This document shows positions 35,824 through 44,368 of a DNA stretch of 64,000 bases, piece by piece; within the stretch, counting starts at the first letter, position 1; every line of letters starts with the position of its first letter. A program made the position numbers and the translations under genes. The notes under the pieces were generated by a model, which was not told where the DNA came from, did no database searches, and was given only the letters and a program-made list of their open reading frames with translations. Origin of the DNA: Spirosoma sp. SC4-14 (GTDB taxonomy: Bacteria > Bacteroidota > Bacteroidia > Cytophagales > Spirosomataceae). Location: NCBI RefSeq assembly GCF_037201965.1, contig NZ_CP147518.1:4519001-4583000 (forward strand). The letters run 5' to 3'.

Positions 35824-36849
35824 CTATATGGGTTTCAGTACACTTTTCACTACCTCGCCCTTGTGCATTTTTTCAAAGGCTTCGTGCCAGTTGGTAATGT
35901 CCCAAACACCGCCAATGATGGGTTTTACGTCGAGTTGGCCACTGGCCAGCAACGAAATAACGCGCTCCCAGATGGGCCAGTTATGGCTAAAACTTCCCTG
36001 AAGCGTTACATTTTTCTGCACCAGCGGATCGAGAGAAAAACCCAGCGGTTGCGGCCCCCAGCCAACTTTGGTAATATGGCCATTCGGCCGCACCAGTTGC
36101 ATGGCTATTTTTAGGGTAGCACTGGCACCAGCCGCATCAATGATACAATCGGCACCAAGCCCATCGGCTTGTTTAGCCCATTCAGAAGCATCGCCCACAA
36201 TAGCCGTACAGCCATACTGTTCGGCTATGGCCAACCGGTGCCGGTCGGCTTCCAGACCAACAACGGCAACATCGGCTCCGCACAGTTTCGCAACAGCCGC
36301 ACACAGAATCCCAATGGTGCCCGGCCCAAGCACAATGACCCGGTCGCCGGGTTTCAGGCGTGTATTTTCGACAACGGCATTGAAAGCCACACAGCAGGGC
36401 TCCGTCAGGCAGGCCTGTTCAAACGCCAGTTGCTCGGGCACCAGGTGCAGGCAGCGAGCGGGTACCCGTACGTAGCGCGTCATGGCTCCATTGACCCCAT
36501 AGCCGAAGCCTTTGCGAGTCGGATCGAGATTGTATAGCCCACGACGCGACATTGGATTGTTCGGATCGATGACAGCCGCTGTTTCGCTGACAACCCGGTC
36601 GCCTTCGCGCCAGCCCGACACCCGGCTTCCTAATTCAACAATATGGCCACCAAATTCATGACCCAGCACCACCGGATAGTTTACGGGCCAGCTATGATCG
36701 GAGGTCCACTGATGCAGGTCGCTCCCGCAAACACCTACATTGGCTACTTCGAGCAAAACATCGTCTTCGCCAATAGCTGGCCGGTCGATCTCACGAATTT
36801 CGACCGACCCTTTCTCTGGCGCATAATTAACAACGGCAGCAGATTTCAT
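35824..36849 (-). CDS. Zinc-dependent sugar/polyol dehydrogenase (MDR family)
   Basis: 341 aa. Catalytic zinc ligands C41 (VGVCGSD) and H64/E65 (GHEFGG) are in place, and the nucleotide fold has VLGPGTIGIL. The four-cysteine structural zinc loop of classical alcohol dehydrogenases is missing: the corresponding stretch reads AVIDPNNPMSRRGLYNLD. This fits sorbitol- or threonine-dehydrogenase-like members with a reduced lobe. Together with the downstream SDR it would oxidise a sugar or sugar acid hydroxyl before retro-aldol or decarboxylation steps. Confidence 0.9.
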   Translation of the reverse strand: MKSAAVVNYAPEKGSVEIREIDRPAIGEDDVLLEVANVGVCGSDLHQWTSDHSWPVNYPVVLGHEFGGHIVELGSRVSGWREGDRVVSETAAVIDPNNPMSRRGLYNLDPTRKGFGYGVNGAMTRYVRVPARCLHLVPEQLAFEQACLTEPCCVAFNAVVENTRLKPGDRVIVLGPGTIGILCAAVAKLCGADVAVVGLEADRHRLAIAEQYGCTAIVGDASEWAKQADGLGADCIIDAAGASATLKIAMQLVRPNGHITKVGWGPQPLGFSLDPLVQKNVTLQGSFSHNWPIWERVISLLASGQLDVKPIIGGVWDITNWHEAFEKMHKGEVVKSVLKPI

Positions 36850-36900
36850 AGAGTAATCAACAAATTAGCTAAGGAATTAGGAATGGATGCCGCCAGACAC

Positions 36901-37605
36901 TCACTGAGCAACGGCGACATCGCCATAGGCATGAATTTTTTCGCAGATGAGCCGCAACGACGCTTCCAGATTTCCATCGGCGGTTTTAAACGCATCGGCA
37001 TCGATGGTCAGGGGAGCACCCAGGACGACTAGCGGAGCGCCGTATTCCGGGCAACGAATGGCCTGTTCGAGGCTCAGCCCACCCACCGCCTGAACGGGCA
37101 CCTTTACGGCCTGCACAACCTCACGAAGCTGATCCAGCGGGCTCGGCATCCGGTGACCCTGGGCCGCAATGCCGCGTCGTTCGTCGTAGCCAATGTGGTG
37201 AATTACATAATCGCAGCCCAGATCTTCGAGCCATTTGGCCCCTTCTACCATGTCGGGGCATACCATGTTATCGCCCATTACTTTCACGCCAAAATCCTGC
37301 CCGGCTTTCACAACGCATTTAATGGTTTCGGCATGAGCCCGAGCCATAACCACAACGTGCGTAGCCCCTGCTTTGGCCATCATTTCGGCTTCCAGATAAC
37401 CGCCATCCATTGTTTTGAGGTCGGCTACAATAGGCACGCCCGGAAACGCTTCACGCAGTTTACGAACACCATGCAAGCCTTCGGCCAGGATCAACGGCGT
37501 TCCGGCTTCGAGCCAGTCGACACCAGCCCGCATAGCCAAAGCCGCCGTTTCGAGGGCTTCGTCGATGTTGGTCAGGTCAAGAGAAATTTGAACAATTGGT
37601 TTCAT
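36901..37605 (-). CDS. HUMPS-family enzyme (3-keto-L-gulonate-6-P decarboxylase / hexulose-6-P synthase-like)
   Basis: 234 aa OMP-decarboxylase-like barrel. The family signature DxKxxD is intact in VADLKTMDGG (D62, K64, D68); QISLDLTNIDEAL, WLEAGTPLI and VQAVGGLS fit both hexulose-6-phosphate synthase and KGPDC (UlaD). No 6-phospho-3-hexuloisomerase gene is adjacent, which argues against a formaldehyde-fixing RuMP role. The neighbouring dehydrogenases suggest a 3-keto sugar acid intermediate. It contains insertion YDERRGIAAQGHRMPSPL before the last strands. Confidence 0.85.
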   Translation of the reverse strand: MKPIVQISLDLTNIDEALETAALAMRAGVDWLEAGTPLILAEGLHGVRKLREAFPGVPIVADLKTMDGGYLEAEMMAKAGATHVVVMARAHAETIKCVVKAGQDFGVKVMGDNMVCPDMVEGAKWLEDLGCDYVIHHIGYDERRGIAAQGHRMPSPLDQLREVVQAVKVPVQAVGGLSLEQAIRCPEYGAPLVVLGAPLTIDADAFKTADGNLEASLRLICEKIHAYGDVAVAQ

Positions 37606-37633
37606 TACTAAAGAGTGAATAAGATGGTTATTA

Positions 37634-37709
37634 GTTAATTAGTCATTGGTCATTTGGAAGGGGCTGTTTTTGTCAGATGCCCCTTCCAAATGACCAATGA
37701 CTAATTAAC
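37634..37709. repeat. 31-bp perfect hairpin of the TTAGTCATTGGTCATT family
   Basis: The arm 37634-37664 (GTTAATTAGTCATTGGTCAT at its start) is the exact inverse of 37679-37709, with a 14-nt loop. The right arm includes the stop codon of the symporter gene (37705-37707), the left arm ends 29 bp before the next start. It sits inside what otherwise looks like one operon. Confidence 0.95.
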
Positions 37710-39285
37710 GTTCATAGACTTCGCTGACGGGTTTGGGGGTTTTACGGCGCAGGTTGCTGAGCAGTATGCCAACCAGGAAAATGGTTAAGGTACCAACCAC
37801 CATGATCATGTTCTGCTGCAAGTGGCTCTTCAGGTAATCGTACTGCTCAGGAATTTGCGGTGAAAACGTCATCCAGACAATCACCAGCAGCCCAATCAGA
37901 GTTGCCACCAATGCTTCGGCATTGCCGGTCCGTTGCGAAATGATACCCAGCAGGAACAGACCCAGCATTCCACCGGCAAAAATACCCGACAGCAGCCACC
38001 AGACATCGAGTACGCTTTTTACACCAATCATGGCAATACCCATTGCCATACCCAGCAATCCAAAGCAGGTTGTAGCAATGTATAGTAGCCGCAACGACTG
38101 CTTTGAGGTTAAGTCCGACTTCACATACCGCTGGTAAATATCGACCGAGAAAACCGTTGCCGACGCGTTCATTCCCGAACTGATCGTACTCATCGCGGCA
38201 GACAGAATAGCGGCTACAATCAGCCCCAGCAAGCCCGTTGGCACTTTAGACACCATAAAGTTGGGCATCACTTTGTCGCCAATATCAGCCGGACTAAGCG
38301 TTGCGGCCAGTTGTCGGATAGCGTCCGGGGTTCCGTTCGGCAGGCGCTCGGCCGCTACCTGAAGCTGGACGGCCTGAAGCAATTCGGGGTTGGTTTGATA
38401 GTAGGCATATAAGCATGATCCGATCACGAAGAAAATCAGCGAAATGGGCACATAGAGGTAGACACACAGCCAGATCGACCGGGCCGCTTCGCGAATAGAC
38501 GTGGTGGTATGGTAGCGCTGTACATAGTTCTGATCCATACCGAAGTTGTTCAGATTCATAAAAAAACCGTACAGCAGCACAACCCAGAACGTAGGCTGCG
38601 TAAAGTCGGGCGCAAAACTACCCAAACTGAATTTGTGGTCTGCCTTTCCGATTTCCATAATTCGATCCACTCCGCCCGACATTCCCGAAACCACCAGCCA
38701 AAGAATCACGAGCGCACCCACAGTTTTCACCACGCCCTGCACCACCTCCGTCCAGATTACGGCTTCAATGCCACCCAACACCGTATAAAGCACAATACAG
38801 GTTCCAACAACGAGCATGATGGTCTGCATCGAATAGCCGGTTAATGCCTGTAGGCTAAGAGCAATTCCCAGAAAAATGGACCCCATCCGGGCCAGTTGTG
38901 TCAGCAGAAAACAGATTACGGCATAGGTACGCGCCCAGGCGCCAAACCGGTGTTCGAGGTGCGTATAAGCCGACACTTCGCCGGTGTGGCGATAAAAAGG
39001 CACAAAAAAACGGGCCGCCACCCAGGCCGCCAGTGGCATCGACAGGCTGAACACAAACGAATTCCAGTTGCTGCCAAAGGCTTTTCCGGGTACGCCCAGA
39101 AAGGTATTGCTGCTCAGAAACGTTGCGTATAACGACATACCGATGGCCCAGCCCGGAATCTTACCCGAAGCGGTCGTGAACTGATCGGCATTTTTTGTTT
39201 TTCGGGAAAAATAGATCCCAACCGCTACCATACTGACCAGATAAATGCCAATAATGAGCAAATCAATTATGGGGAGCGTTTTCAT
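37705..39285 (-). CDS. Sodium:solute symporter (SSS family)
   Basis: 526 aa with about 13 to 14 membrane helices. The first helix region DLLIIGIYLVSMVAVGIYFS, the SLYATFLSSNTFLGVPG loop and the GGIEAVIWTEVVQG segment are typical of SGLT-type sugar or sugar-acid symporters. Central segments ILSAAMSTISSGMNASATVF are the conserved SSS motif near the sodium site. It provides import for the operon's substrate. SSS carriers in such clusters usually transport sugars, sialic acid or uronates; the sequence alone does not decide. Confidence 0.93.
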   Translation of the reverse strand: MKTLPIIDLLIIGIYLVSMVAVGIYFSRKTKNADQFTTASGKIPGWAIGMSLYATFLSSNTFLGVPGKAFGSNWNSFVFSLSMPLAAWVAARFFVPFYRHTGEVSAYTHLEHRFGAWARTYAVICFLLTQLARMGSIFLGIALSLQALTGYSMQTIMLVVGTCIVLYTVLGGIEAVIWTEVVQGVVKTVGALVILWLVVSGMSGGVDRIMEIGKADHKFSLGSFAPDFTQPTFWVVLLYGFFMNLNNFGMDQNYVQRYHTTTSIREAARSIWLCVYLYVPISLIFFVIGSCLYAYYQTNPELLQAVQLQVAAERLPNGTPDAIRQLAATLSPADIGDKVMPNFMVSKVPTGLLGLIVAAILSAAMSTISSGMNASATVFSVDIYQRYVKSDLTSKQSLRLLYIATTCFGLLGMAMGIAMIGVKSVLDVWWLLSGIFAGGMLGLFLLGIISQRTGNAEALVATLIGLLVIVWMTFSPQIPEQYDYLKSHLQQNMIMVVGTLTIFLVGILLSNLRRKTPKPVSEVYER

Positions 39286-39372
39286 AAGGCTAAGGGCTTT
39301 AGGAACAAATGCAATAGCATATTCGACAACGGCATCCGTGCCGGACGAATACTTGAGTGATCAATAACTGGC

Positions 39373-40314
39373 CTACAACACCAGCGGAATTTCGTACATC
39401 CCGGCTAAGGCCTTAAACGAATCCATTAACGCATTCAGGCGAATCAGGTCGACATTGGCCATTGTTTCGGCCGGGATTCGGGTATTGGTTTCGATTTTCA
39501 GGCCACGTCGTTGCAGAAACAGCTTGGCCGCAAATGGATAAAAAACGTGCGTAACCCGGTCCATCATAGTCAGAAAGGCATGAAGTTGGTTCAGGGCTTC
39601 GGTGCGTCCCTCCTGGCGGTAGGTTTTCAGCAGATAGCTGTACGGTTCAGGATAAAAATTACCCGAAATCGGCGAAATACCCCGCGCACCCGAATCGAGC
39701 GAATCGAGAGCAGTAGCCGTATCGGCGTTATAAAAACCAAACAGCGTTCCCTCAACCGCTTTCGCTTTCCGATCGATGGCCCCCGAATGGCAACTGGTGT
39801 CTTTATGATACACAAACCGACCGGTGTCGGCCATCCAGCGCATGATGCCAGGGCTTAGCAGTCGTTTGTAGGGCATCGGGCATTCGTATACACCGAGCGG
39901 AATATCACCCGTTTGCGCCATAATCGTTTCCAGCCGCGCCTTCAGTACGTCTTCGCTCTCATCGGGTTCGACCAGCATACTCGTGATCAGAATAACCGCC
40001 TGCGTACCGGTGTCGTATATCTTTTTAATGAACTCACTATTAGCCGTCATATCGCGGCTAAACGTTCCGGTTGCCACTACCGGAACCGCTCCCTGACAAT
40101 GATCGACAACGGTTTTGGTAATCAGCAATCGCTCATTATCGGTAAGCTGAAACATTTCGCTCGACAGGCAATTGGCAAACAAACCATTCGACCCAGCATC
40201 CAGATACAGCGTGGTAATTCGCTTTAAACCATCTATATCGACATGATTGCTTGTTGTAAAAGGGGTTAACATTACAGGCCATAAGCCTTCTGGTAGGGGA
40301 TTCTCCAGCGCCAT
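39373..40314 (-). CDS. Dihydrodipicolinate synthase/N-acetylneuraminate lyase family protein
   Basis: 313 aa class I aldolase barrel. The Schiff-base lysine is K171 in VYHKDTS and the proton-relay tyrosine Y143 in GVYECPMP. The usual GTTGE loop is changed to SNGLFANCLSSE, as in a separate subgroup that is not true DapA or NanA. The expected reaction is aldol cleavage or dehydration of a 2-keto-3-deoxy sugar acid to pyruvate plus an aldehyde. It is the first gene of the minus-strand operon and faces the HpaI aldolase divergently, so two different aldolases share one control region. Confidence 0.9.
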   Translation of the reverse strand: MALENPLPEGLWPVMLTPFTTSNHVDIDGLKRITTLYLDAGSNGLFANCLSSEMFQLTDNERLLITKTVVDHCQGAVPVVATGTFSRDMTANSEFIKKIYDTGTQAVILITSMLVEPDESEDVLKARLETIMAQTGDIPLGVYECPMPYKRLLSPGIMRWMADTGRFVYHKDTSCHSGAIDRKAKAVEGTLFGFYNADTATALDSLDSGARGISPISGNFYPEPYSYLLKTYRQEGRTEALNQLHAFLTMMDRVTHVFYPFAAKLFLQRRGLKIETNTRIPAETMANVDLIRLNALMDSFKALAGMYEIPLVL

Positions 40315-40433
40315 TGGGTATTCTATTGAGTTAAATCGAGAAAAGGCAACTCCTAGTCCGGTTATACTACTAGTTGCTGATTAATTCAGACTATCGACTG
40401 CATCAATTTATTCGCAGGTATAGTAGCCCGAAG

Positions 40434-40484
40434 CCTTCATTGAACAGTACTATCAGTAACCTGTATTTGCTCATTCAATGAAGG
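40434..40484. promoter_or_regulatory. Inverted repeat enclosing the start codon of the HpaI gene
   Basis: CCTTCATTGAA at 40434-40444 is perfectly inverted as TTCAATGAAGG at 40474-40484; the ATG at 40478 lies in the right arm. Between the arms is TGTATTTG (40462-40469), one base off the Bacteroidota -7 element, 19 bp from a TTG at 40440-40442. The repeat could be an operator pair or an RNA stem over the start. Confidence 0.4.
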
Positions 40485-41302
40485 AATCAAGCCCTTTAAG
40501 CCTCCTGCAAAAGCTCAAAAACGGCCAGAACGTCTACGGCACCTGCATTACCTCAACGGCGCCCATGTGGCCCAAAGCGATCAAACAAACGGGTGTCGAT
40601 TTTGTGTTTCTGGATACCGAACACATCCCGCTCGACCGCGCCGAACTGGCCCAGCTCTGTCAACAGTTCCGGGCCTATGACATTACGCCCATTGTTCGGA
40701 TTCCGAGCCCCGACCCTTACCGGGCCTGCCAGGTGATCGATGGCGGTGCCCTCGGTGTTGTTGCCCCTTATCTGGAATCAATAGAGCAGGTTCGGGAACT
40801 GGTGGGCGCAACCAAGTTCCGCCCGCTGAAAGGCGAACGACTACAGGCTTACCTGACCGGAACCGAAACGATGTCGGCCGAGATGAAAGCCTATATCGAC
40901 AGCTATAATCCTGGCATCATCTGTATTGCCAACATCGAAAGCGTTCCGGCCCTGAACCGGCTCAACGAACTGCTTTCTGTACCGGGGCTTGATGCCGTTT
41001 TTATTGGGCCTCACGACCTGTCGGTTAGTCTGGGGTTACCCGAGCAATATGACCACCCCGACTTTGAAGCTGCCGTCCGAACCATTATTCATAAAACACG
41101 GGCGCAGGGGTTGGCCATTGGCATTCATTTCTCCCTCGAACCCGAACGGCAAATTCAGTGGATGCGGGAAGGTGTCAACATGGTTGTGCATAGTTTCGAC
41201 GTAGCCCTGTTCAGTCAGCGGCTGCGCCACGATTTACGCATTATTAAAGAAGCTGCGGGCGACGATCAATCGACCGATTCAACCACCCAACTGATTGTCT
41301 GA
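40478..41302 (+). CDS. HpcH/HpaI aldolase family protein
   Basis: 274 aa class II, metal-dependent pyruvate aldolase type. FVFLDTEHIPLD, VRIPSPDPYRACQVIDGGALGVVAPYLES, read as short conserved pieces VRIPSPDPY and GALGVVAPY, and IANIESVPALNRL with AVFIGPHDLSVSLG supply the metal and pyruvate site (Glu and Asp). Such enzymes cleave 4-hydroxy-2-oxo acids or 2-keto-3-deoxy acids to pyruvate plus an aldehyde. The stop and the ATG of the next gene share one base (TGATG), so the next membrane protein is translationally coupled. Confidence 0.9.
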   Translation: MKESSPLSLLQKLKNGQNVYGTCITSTAPMWPKAIKQTGVDFVFLDTEHIPLDRAELAQLCQQFRAYDITPIVRIPSPDPYRACQVIDGGALGVVAPYLESIEQVRELVGATKFRPLKGERLQAYLTGTETMSAEMKAYIDSYNPGIICIANIESVPALNRLNELLSVPGLDAVFIGPHDLSVSLGLPEQYDHPDFEAAVRTIIHKTRAQGLAIGIHFSLEPERQIQWMREGVNMVVHSFDVALFSQRLRHDLRIIKEAAGDDQSTDSTTQLIV

Positions 41303-43428
41303 TGCGCAGGCTAGCCCTTTTTCGTAGTCACGAAACCCCAATCTGGCACTGGCGAAACATACTCCTCGGCGGACTGGCTCTGTCGATTGGCTGGGGCATA
41401 CGGGGTAATTTTGGGCACGAATACGGTGCCGCTTTTGCGGGCTGTCTGGCTGCGCTGGTTATTCCCCTGATGTCGGGTCGCCCCGACTGGCGGAATCGTG
41501 TGCTCTACTTTGGTTTTTTCGGCGCTATTGGCTGGGGATTTGGCGCTTCGGTATCCTACATGCAGGTGATTGCCTACACGCAAAGTGGCCATAGTCTGTC
41601 GCAATGGTATGGCTACGTTGCCTTATTCTACATCGGATTTTTGTGGGCCGGATTGGGCGGGGCCGGTACGGCGCTGGCTGCGGTGGCCGAGCGAGACCGA
41701 CTGGTTCGTCTGGTTACGCCGATTTTATTTTTGTTTGGGTTCTGGTTTCTTCAGGACCTGATCGAAGATCCGATTGCCCATGCGCTGCAATCGGGTATCA
41801 AGCTGGACCATACAGCCTCCCGACACAAAAGTCCGTTGTATTGGTTCGATGCCGATTATCTGGCCGCATCCACCGCACTGCTGGCAATGGGCGTTTATGA
41901 TCTGGTTGATCGAAAAAGCCGCAATGGCTGGTGGTTGCCCGTCTTTGCCCTCGCAGGTGCTCTGGCGGGCTGGCTTGTTCAGTCGTTGCTGCATTCGCTC
42001 GGTTGGGACCAGTCGCTGGCTTCGCTCCTGACCTATCAACTGGGCGACCTAACCTATGTTGATCCCGAAACGGGTAAACTGGCCTACGACCCGCATAATT
42101 TTCTGAATAACTGGCCGCAGTGGTTTGGCGATTATCCCGATCATATTGGCTGGGTGATAGGGCTTATGCTCGGATTCGGGATCTATTTCGTTCGCTTTGG
42201 CAAGTTCCGCAATGGGTCTTCGCTGATTGTGTATATGGCTACGGGCTGGCTGCTGAGCTTTTTGGCCTTCCCGGTACTGGGCAGTCTGCTGTTTGCCGAT
42301 ACCGGTGGACTCCGCATGACGCCACCCCGCAGCGACGACTGGGCCGGCATTACGGGTGTATTCGTTGGCATGATCTTCTGGATGCGCCGAAATGACTTGC
42401 TTCCGGTGGCTACAGCATCGGTTATTAGTGGCACCATCGGCGGATTAGGCTTCTCCGGTATTCAATGGATCAAACAATTCCTGATGGTTCCCGGCAATCC
42501 GCGCATTTTGCTCGGTCAGGGAATGTCCCCCGACAGTATTCCGTTCCGGTCGACGGTCGACACCTGGGCCAGTTGGCAACAACAGAACTGGCATAGCTTT
42601 CTGGAACAGAGTTATGGGTTTGTCAATGGACTGGCCATTGTGGCGGCACTGGGTTTTCTGGCAACCCGAATTCCCCAACACAACGATACCAAAGCAGATG
42701 GCGCCATTGGCGGAAAATGGACTCTCGGCGTGGCTGCTATAGTTGTTCTGGTAGCCATTCCATATGTCAATCTCGTAAAAAACGTTGAAGAGTGGGGTAA
42801 ACAACTTAACCCTGAAGTATGGACTCAGGAAGTTACGTTACCCAACGGTACTCAGGAAACGGAACCCGCCGTCTGGGAAGTACCTTATCTGGGGCACCTG
42901 CCCGGTGCTGACTTCCTGCACCTAACACCGGTCGGCTGGTTTAACCTGACCTGGCTAGGAGTGCTTATACTGTTCATCGTTCTGGTTCGTCGGCATTTCC
43001 GGGAACCGCTGGCCGTTATTCCCACAAGCTGGCTCGGCAAAGGGCAACTGGTTTTTCTGATCCTGCTCTGGCTTATGGTTGTTGGTAATTTTGAACGGGC
43101 GCTGGTCAACTGGCACCCCAGCCGATTGCTCACCGAATGGGTCATTACGTTCAACGCGATTCTGGCAACATTCCTGATCATAACCCTTCCGTCGAAAGCT
43201 GAATCCGTCGTTGTTCAGGCATCGGAATCGTTTACGCTCCTCTATAAACAAGTCTGGCTGAGAGCTGCCATTGCCATTATTCTGCCTACTACCTTCTTCT
43301 GGCTGACGAACCGACTGATTTATCAGTATCCACTTCAGGAAAAACACGATACCATGTATCATACCCGCTTTGGGCAGGAAGCCGACTGGCGGGCTAAACC
43401 AAATCTGAAAAACGCCCAGCATAAATGA
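41302..43428 (+). CDS. Large multi-pass membrane protein of unknown function
   Basis: 708 aa with roughly 14 to 16 hydrophobic helices and few extended soluble parts. Notable conserved-looking segments are SIGWGIRGNFGHEYGAAFAG near the start, GAGTALAAVAERDR, DHIGWVIGLMLGFG, GLRMTPPRSDDWAGITG and a loop with LPGADFLHLTPVGWFN. I do not recognise the family; the charged residues (His, Glu, Arg) inside predicted helices could serve transport or membrane-bound catalysis. It is coupled by 1 bp to the aldolase upstream and by 4 bp (ATGA) to the GDPD gene downstream, so its function is probably tied to both. Confidence 0.8.
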   Translation: MRRLALFRSHETPIWHWRNILLGGLALSIGWGIRGNFGHEYGAAFAGCLAALVIPLMSGRPDWRNRVLYFGFFGAIGWGFGASVSYMQVIAYTQSGHSLSQWYGYVALFYIGFLWAGLGGAGTALAAVAERDRLVRLVTPILFLFGFWFLQDLIEDPIAHALQSGIKLDHTASRHKSPLYWFDADYLAASTALLAMGVYDLVDRKSRNGWWLPVFALAGALAGWLVQSLLHSLGWDQSLASLLTYQLGDLTYVDPETGKLAYDPHNFLNNWPQWFGDYPDHIGWVIGLMLGFGIYFVRFGKFRNGSSLIVYMATGWLLSFLAFPVLGSLLFADTGGLRMTPPRSDDWAGITGVFVGMIFWMRRNDLLPVATASVISGTIGGLGFSGIQWIKQFLMVPGNPRILLGQGMSPDSIPFRSTVDTWASWQQQNWHSFLEQSYGFVNGLAIVAALGFLATRIPQHNDTKADGAIGGKWTLGVAAIVVLVAIPYVNLVKNVEEWGKQLNPEVWTQEVTLPNGTQETEPAVWEVPYLGHLPGADFLHLTPVGWFNLTWLGVLILFIVLVRRHFREPLAVIPTSWLGKGQLVFLILLWLMVVGNFERALVNWHPSRLLTEWVITFNAILATFLIITLPSKAESVVVQASESFTLLYKQVWLRAAIAIILPTTFFWLTNRLIYQYPLQEKHDTMYHTRFGQEADWRAKPNLKNAQHK

Positions 43429-44315
43429 AATATCCATCTGGTTTCCGGGCCTATATCACCAGCCTATGTTTGTCCGCTGGCCTTATTAGTATCTACAGTT
43501 CGGCTTCTGGTCAATCGGGTTCTACTATGCAACCTTCCGATTCTATTCAATACTACCGAACCGTTCTTGCCAAACGCTATCCAACTGATGTTTCGGCGCA
43601 CCGGGGCGCATCGGGCATTGCCCCCGAAAATACACTGGCAACGTACCGCGAAGTGCTAAAGATGCAGGTTGCCTATATTGAGATTGATGTCAGAACGACG
43701 AAAGACGGACAGTTAGCTATTCTGCACGATGGGTCGCTGAACCGCACAACCACAGGTACTGGCCCCATGAAAGAGCAAACACTGGCCAGCCTGAAAGCGC
43801 TGTCGGCCGGGAAAGGCTATGGCGATTCGTTTCGGGATGAACGCATTCCAACCCTGGACGAAGTTTGTAAGCTGGTTGCCGATTGGAATGCCAGCCATCC
43901 GCACAAAACCAATCTGTATGTCGATTGTAAGGAGGTAACTCCTCAACCGCTGGTCGAAACCCTCCAAAAATATGGCTTGTTCAACGAGGCCGTTTTCTAC
44001 GGATCGGATGATTATCTGCTGAGCCTGAAAAACGTAGCACCAACGGCCCGGTTAATGCCTTCGCTGAATAAAGCCGACGAATTGTCCGACAAAATCAATA
44101 AACTGCATCCCTACGCGTTCGACCTTCGCTGGCAGGCAGTCAATGAATCGCTTATCGAACAAATTCATCGACATGGGATCAAAGCCTTTTCGGATCTGCT
44201 CGGCCCAGCCGATACTGCCGAACAATACCGCAAAGCCGCCCACCTGAAACTCGACGTTATCCAGACCGACTTTGTCCTCAACGTTTATAAGGCCCTGAGC
44301 AGCAAGCCCAATTAA
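43425..44315 (+). CDS. Exported glycerophosphodiester phosphodiesterase family protein
   Basis: 296 aa, N-terminal signal (about 10-30, SSASGQ). GDPD barrel motifs HRGASGIAPENT, IEIDVRTTKDG and ILHDGSLNRTT give the conserved His pair, Glu and Asp that bind the divalent metal. YVDCKE is on the next strand. Members hydrolyse glycerophosphodiesters or related phosphodiesters outside the cytoplasm. The next gene is a phosphatase, so phosphate release from diesters followed by monoesters is an attractive reading. The ATG overlaps the upstream stop. Confidence 0.9.
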   Translation: MKYPSGFRAYITSLCLSAGLISIYSSASGQSGSTMQPSDSIQYYRTVLAKRYPTDVSAHRGASGIAPENTLATYREVLKMQVAYIEIDVRTTKDGQLAILHDGSLNRTTTGTGPMKEQTLASLKALSAGKGYGDSFRDERIPTLDEVCKLVADWNASHPHKTNLYVDCKEVTPQPLVETLQKYGLFNEAVFYGSDDYLLSLKNVAPTARLMPSLNKADELSDKINKLHPYAFDLRWQAVNESLIEQIHRHGIKAFSDLLGPADTAEQYRKAAHLKLDVIQTDFVLNVYKALSSKPN

Positions 44316-44323
44316 GATTGTCC

Positions 44324-44356
44324 AAATCGAAAAGGCGTATCAGTCCTTTTCGGTTT
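44324..44356. terminator. Small hairpin between GDPD and phosphatase genes
   Basis: AAATCGAAAAGG at 44324-44335 pairs with CCTTTTCGGTTT at 44345-44356 (11 of 12) with a 9-nt loop. It may partly terminate or protect the transcript; the downstream gene is on the same strand 12 bp later. Confidence 0.5.
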
Positions 44357-44368
44357 AACTGCCGTCAA

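Noticed and set aside
36901..37605. A ribulose-monophosphate formaldehyde pathway
   Set aside because: The HUMPS enzyme could be hexulose-6-phosphate synthase, but no hexuloisomerase gene is adjacent and the neighbours point to sugar-acid catabolism.
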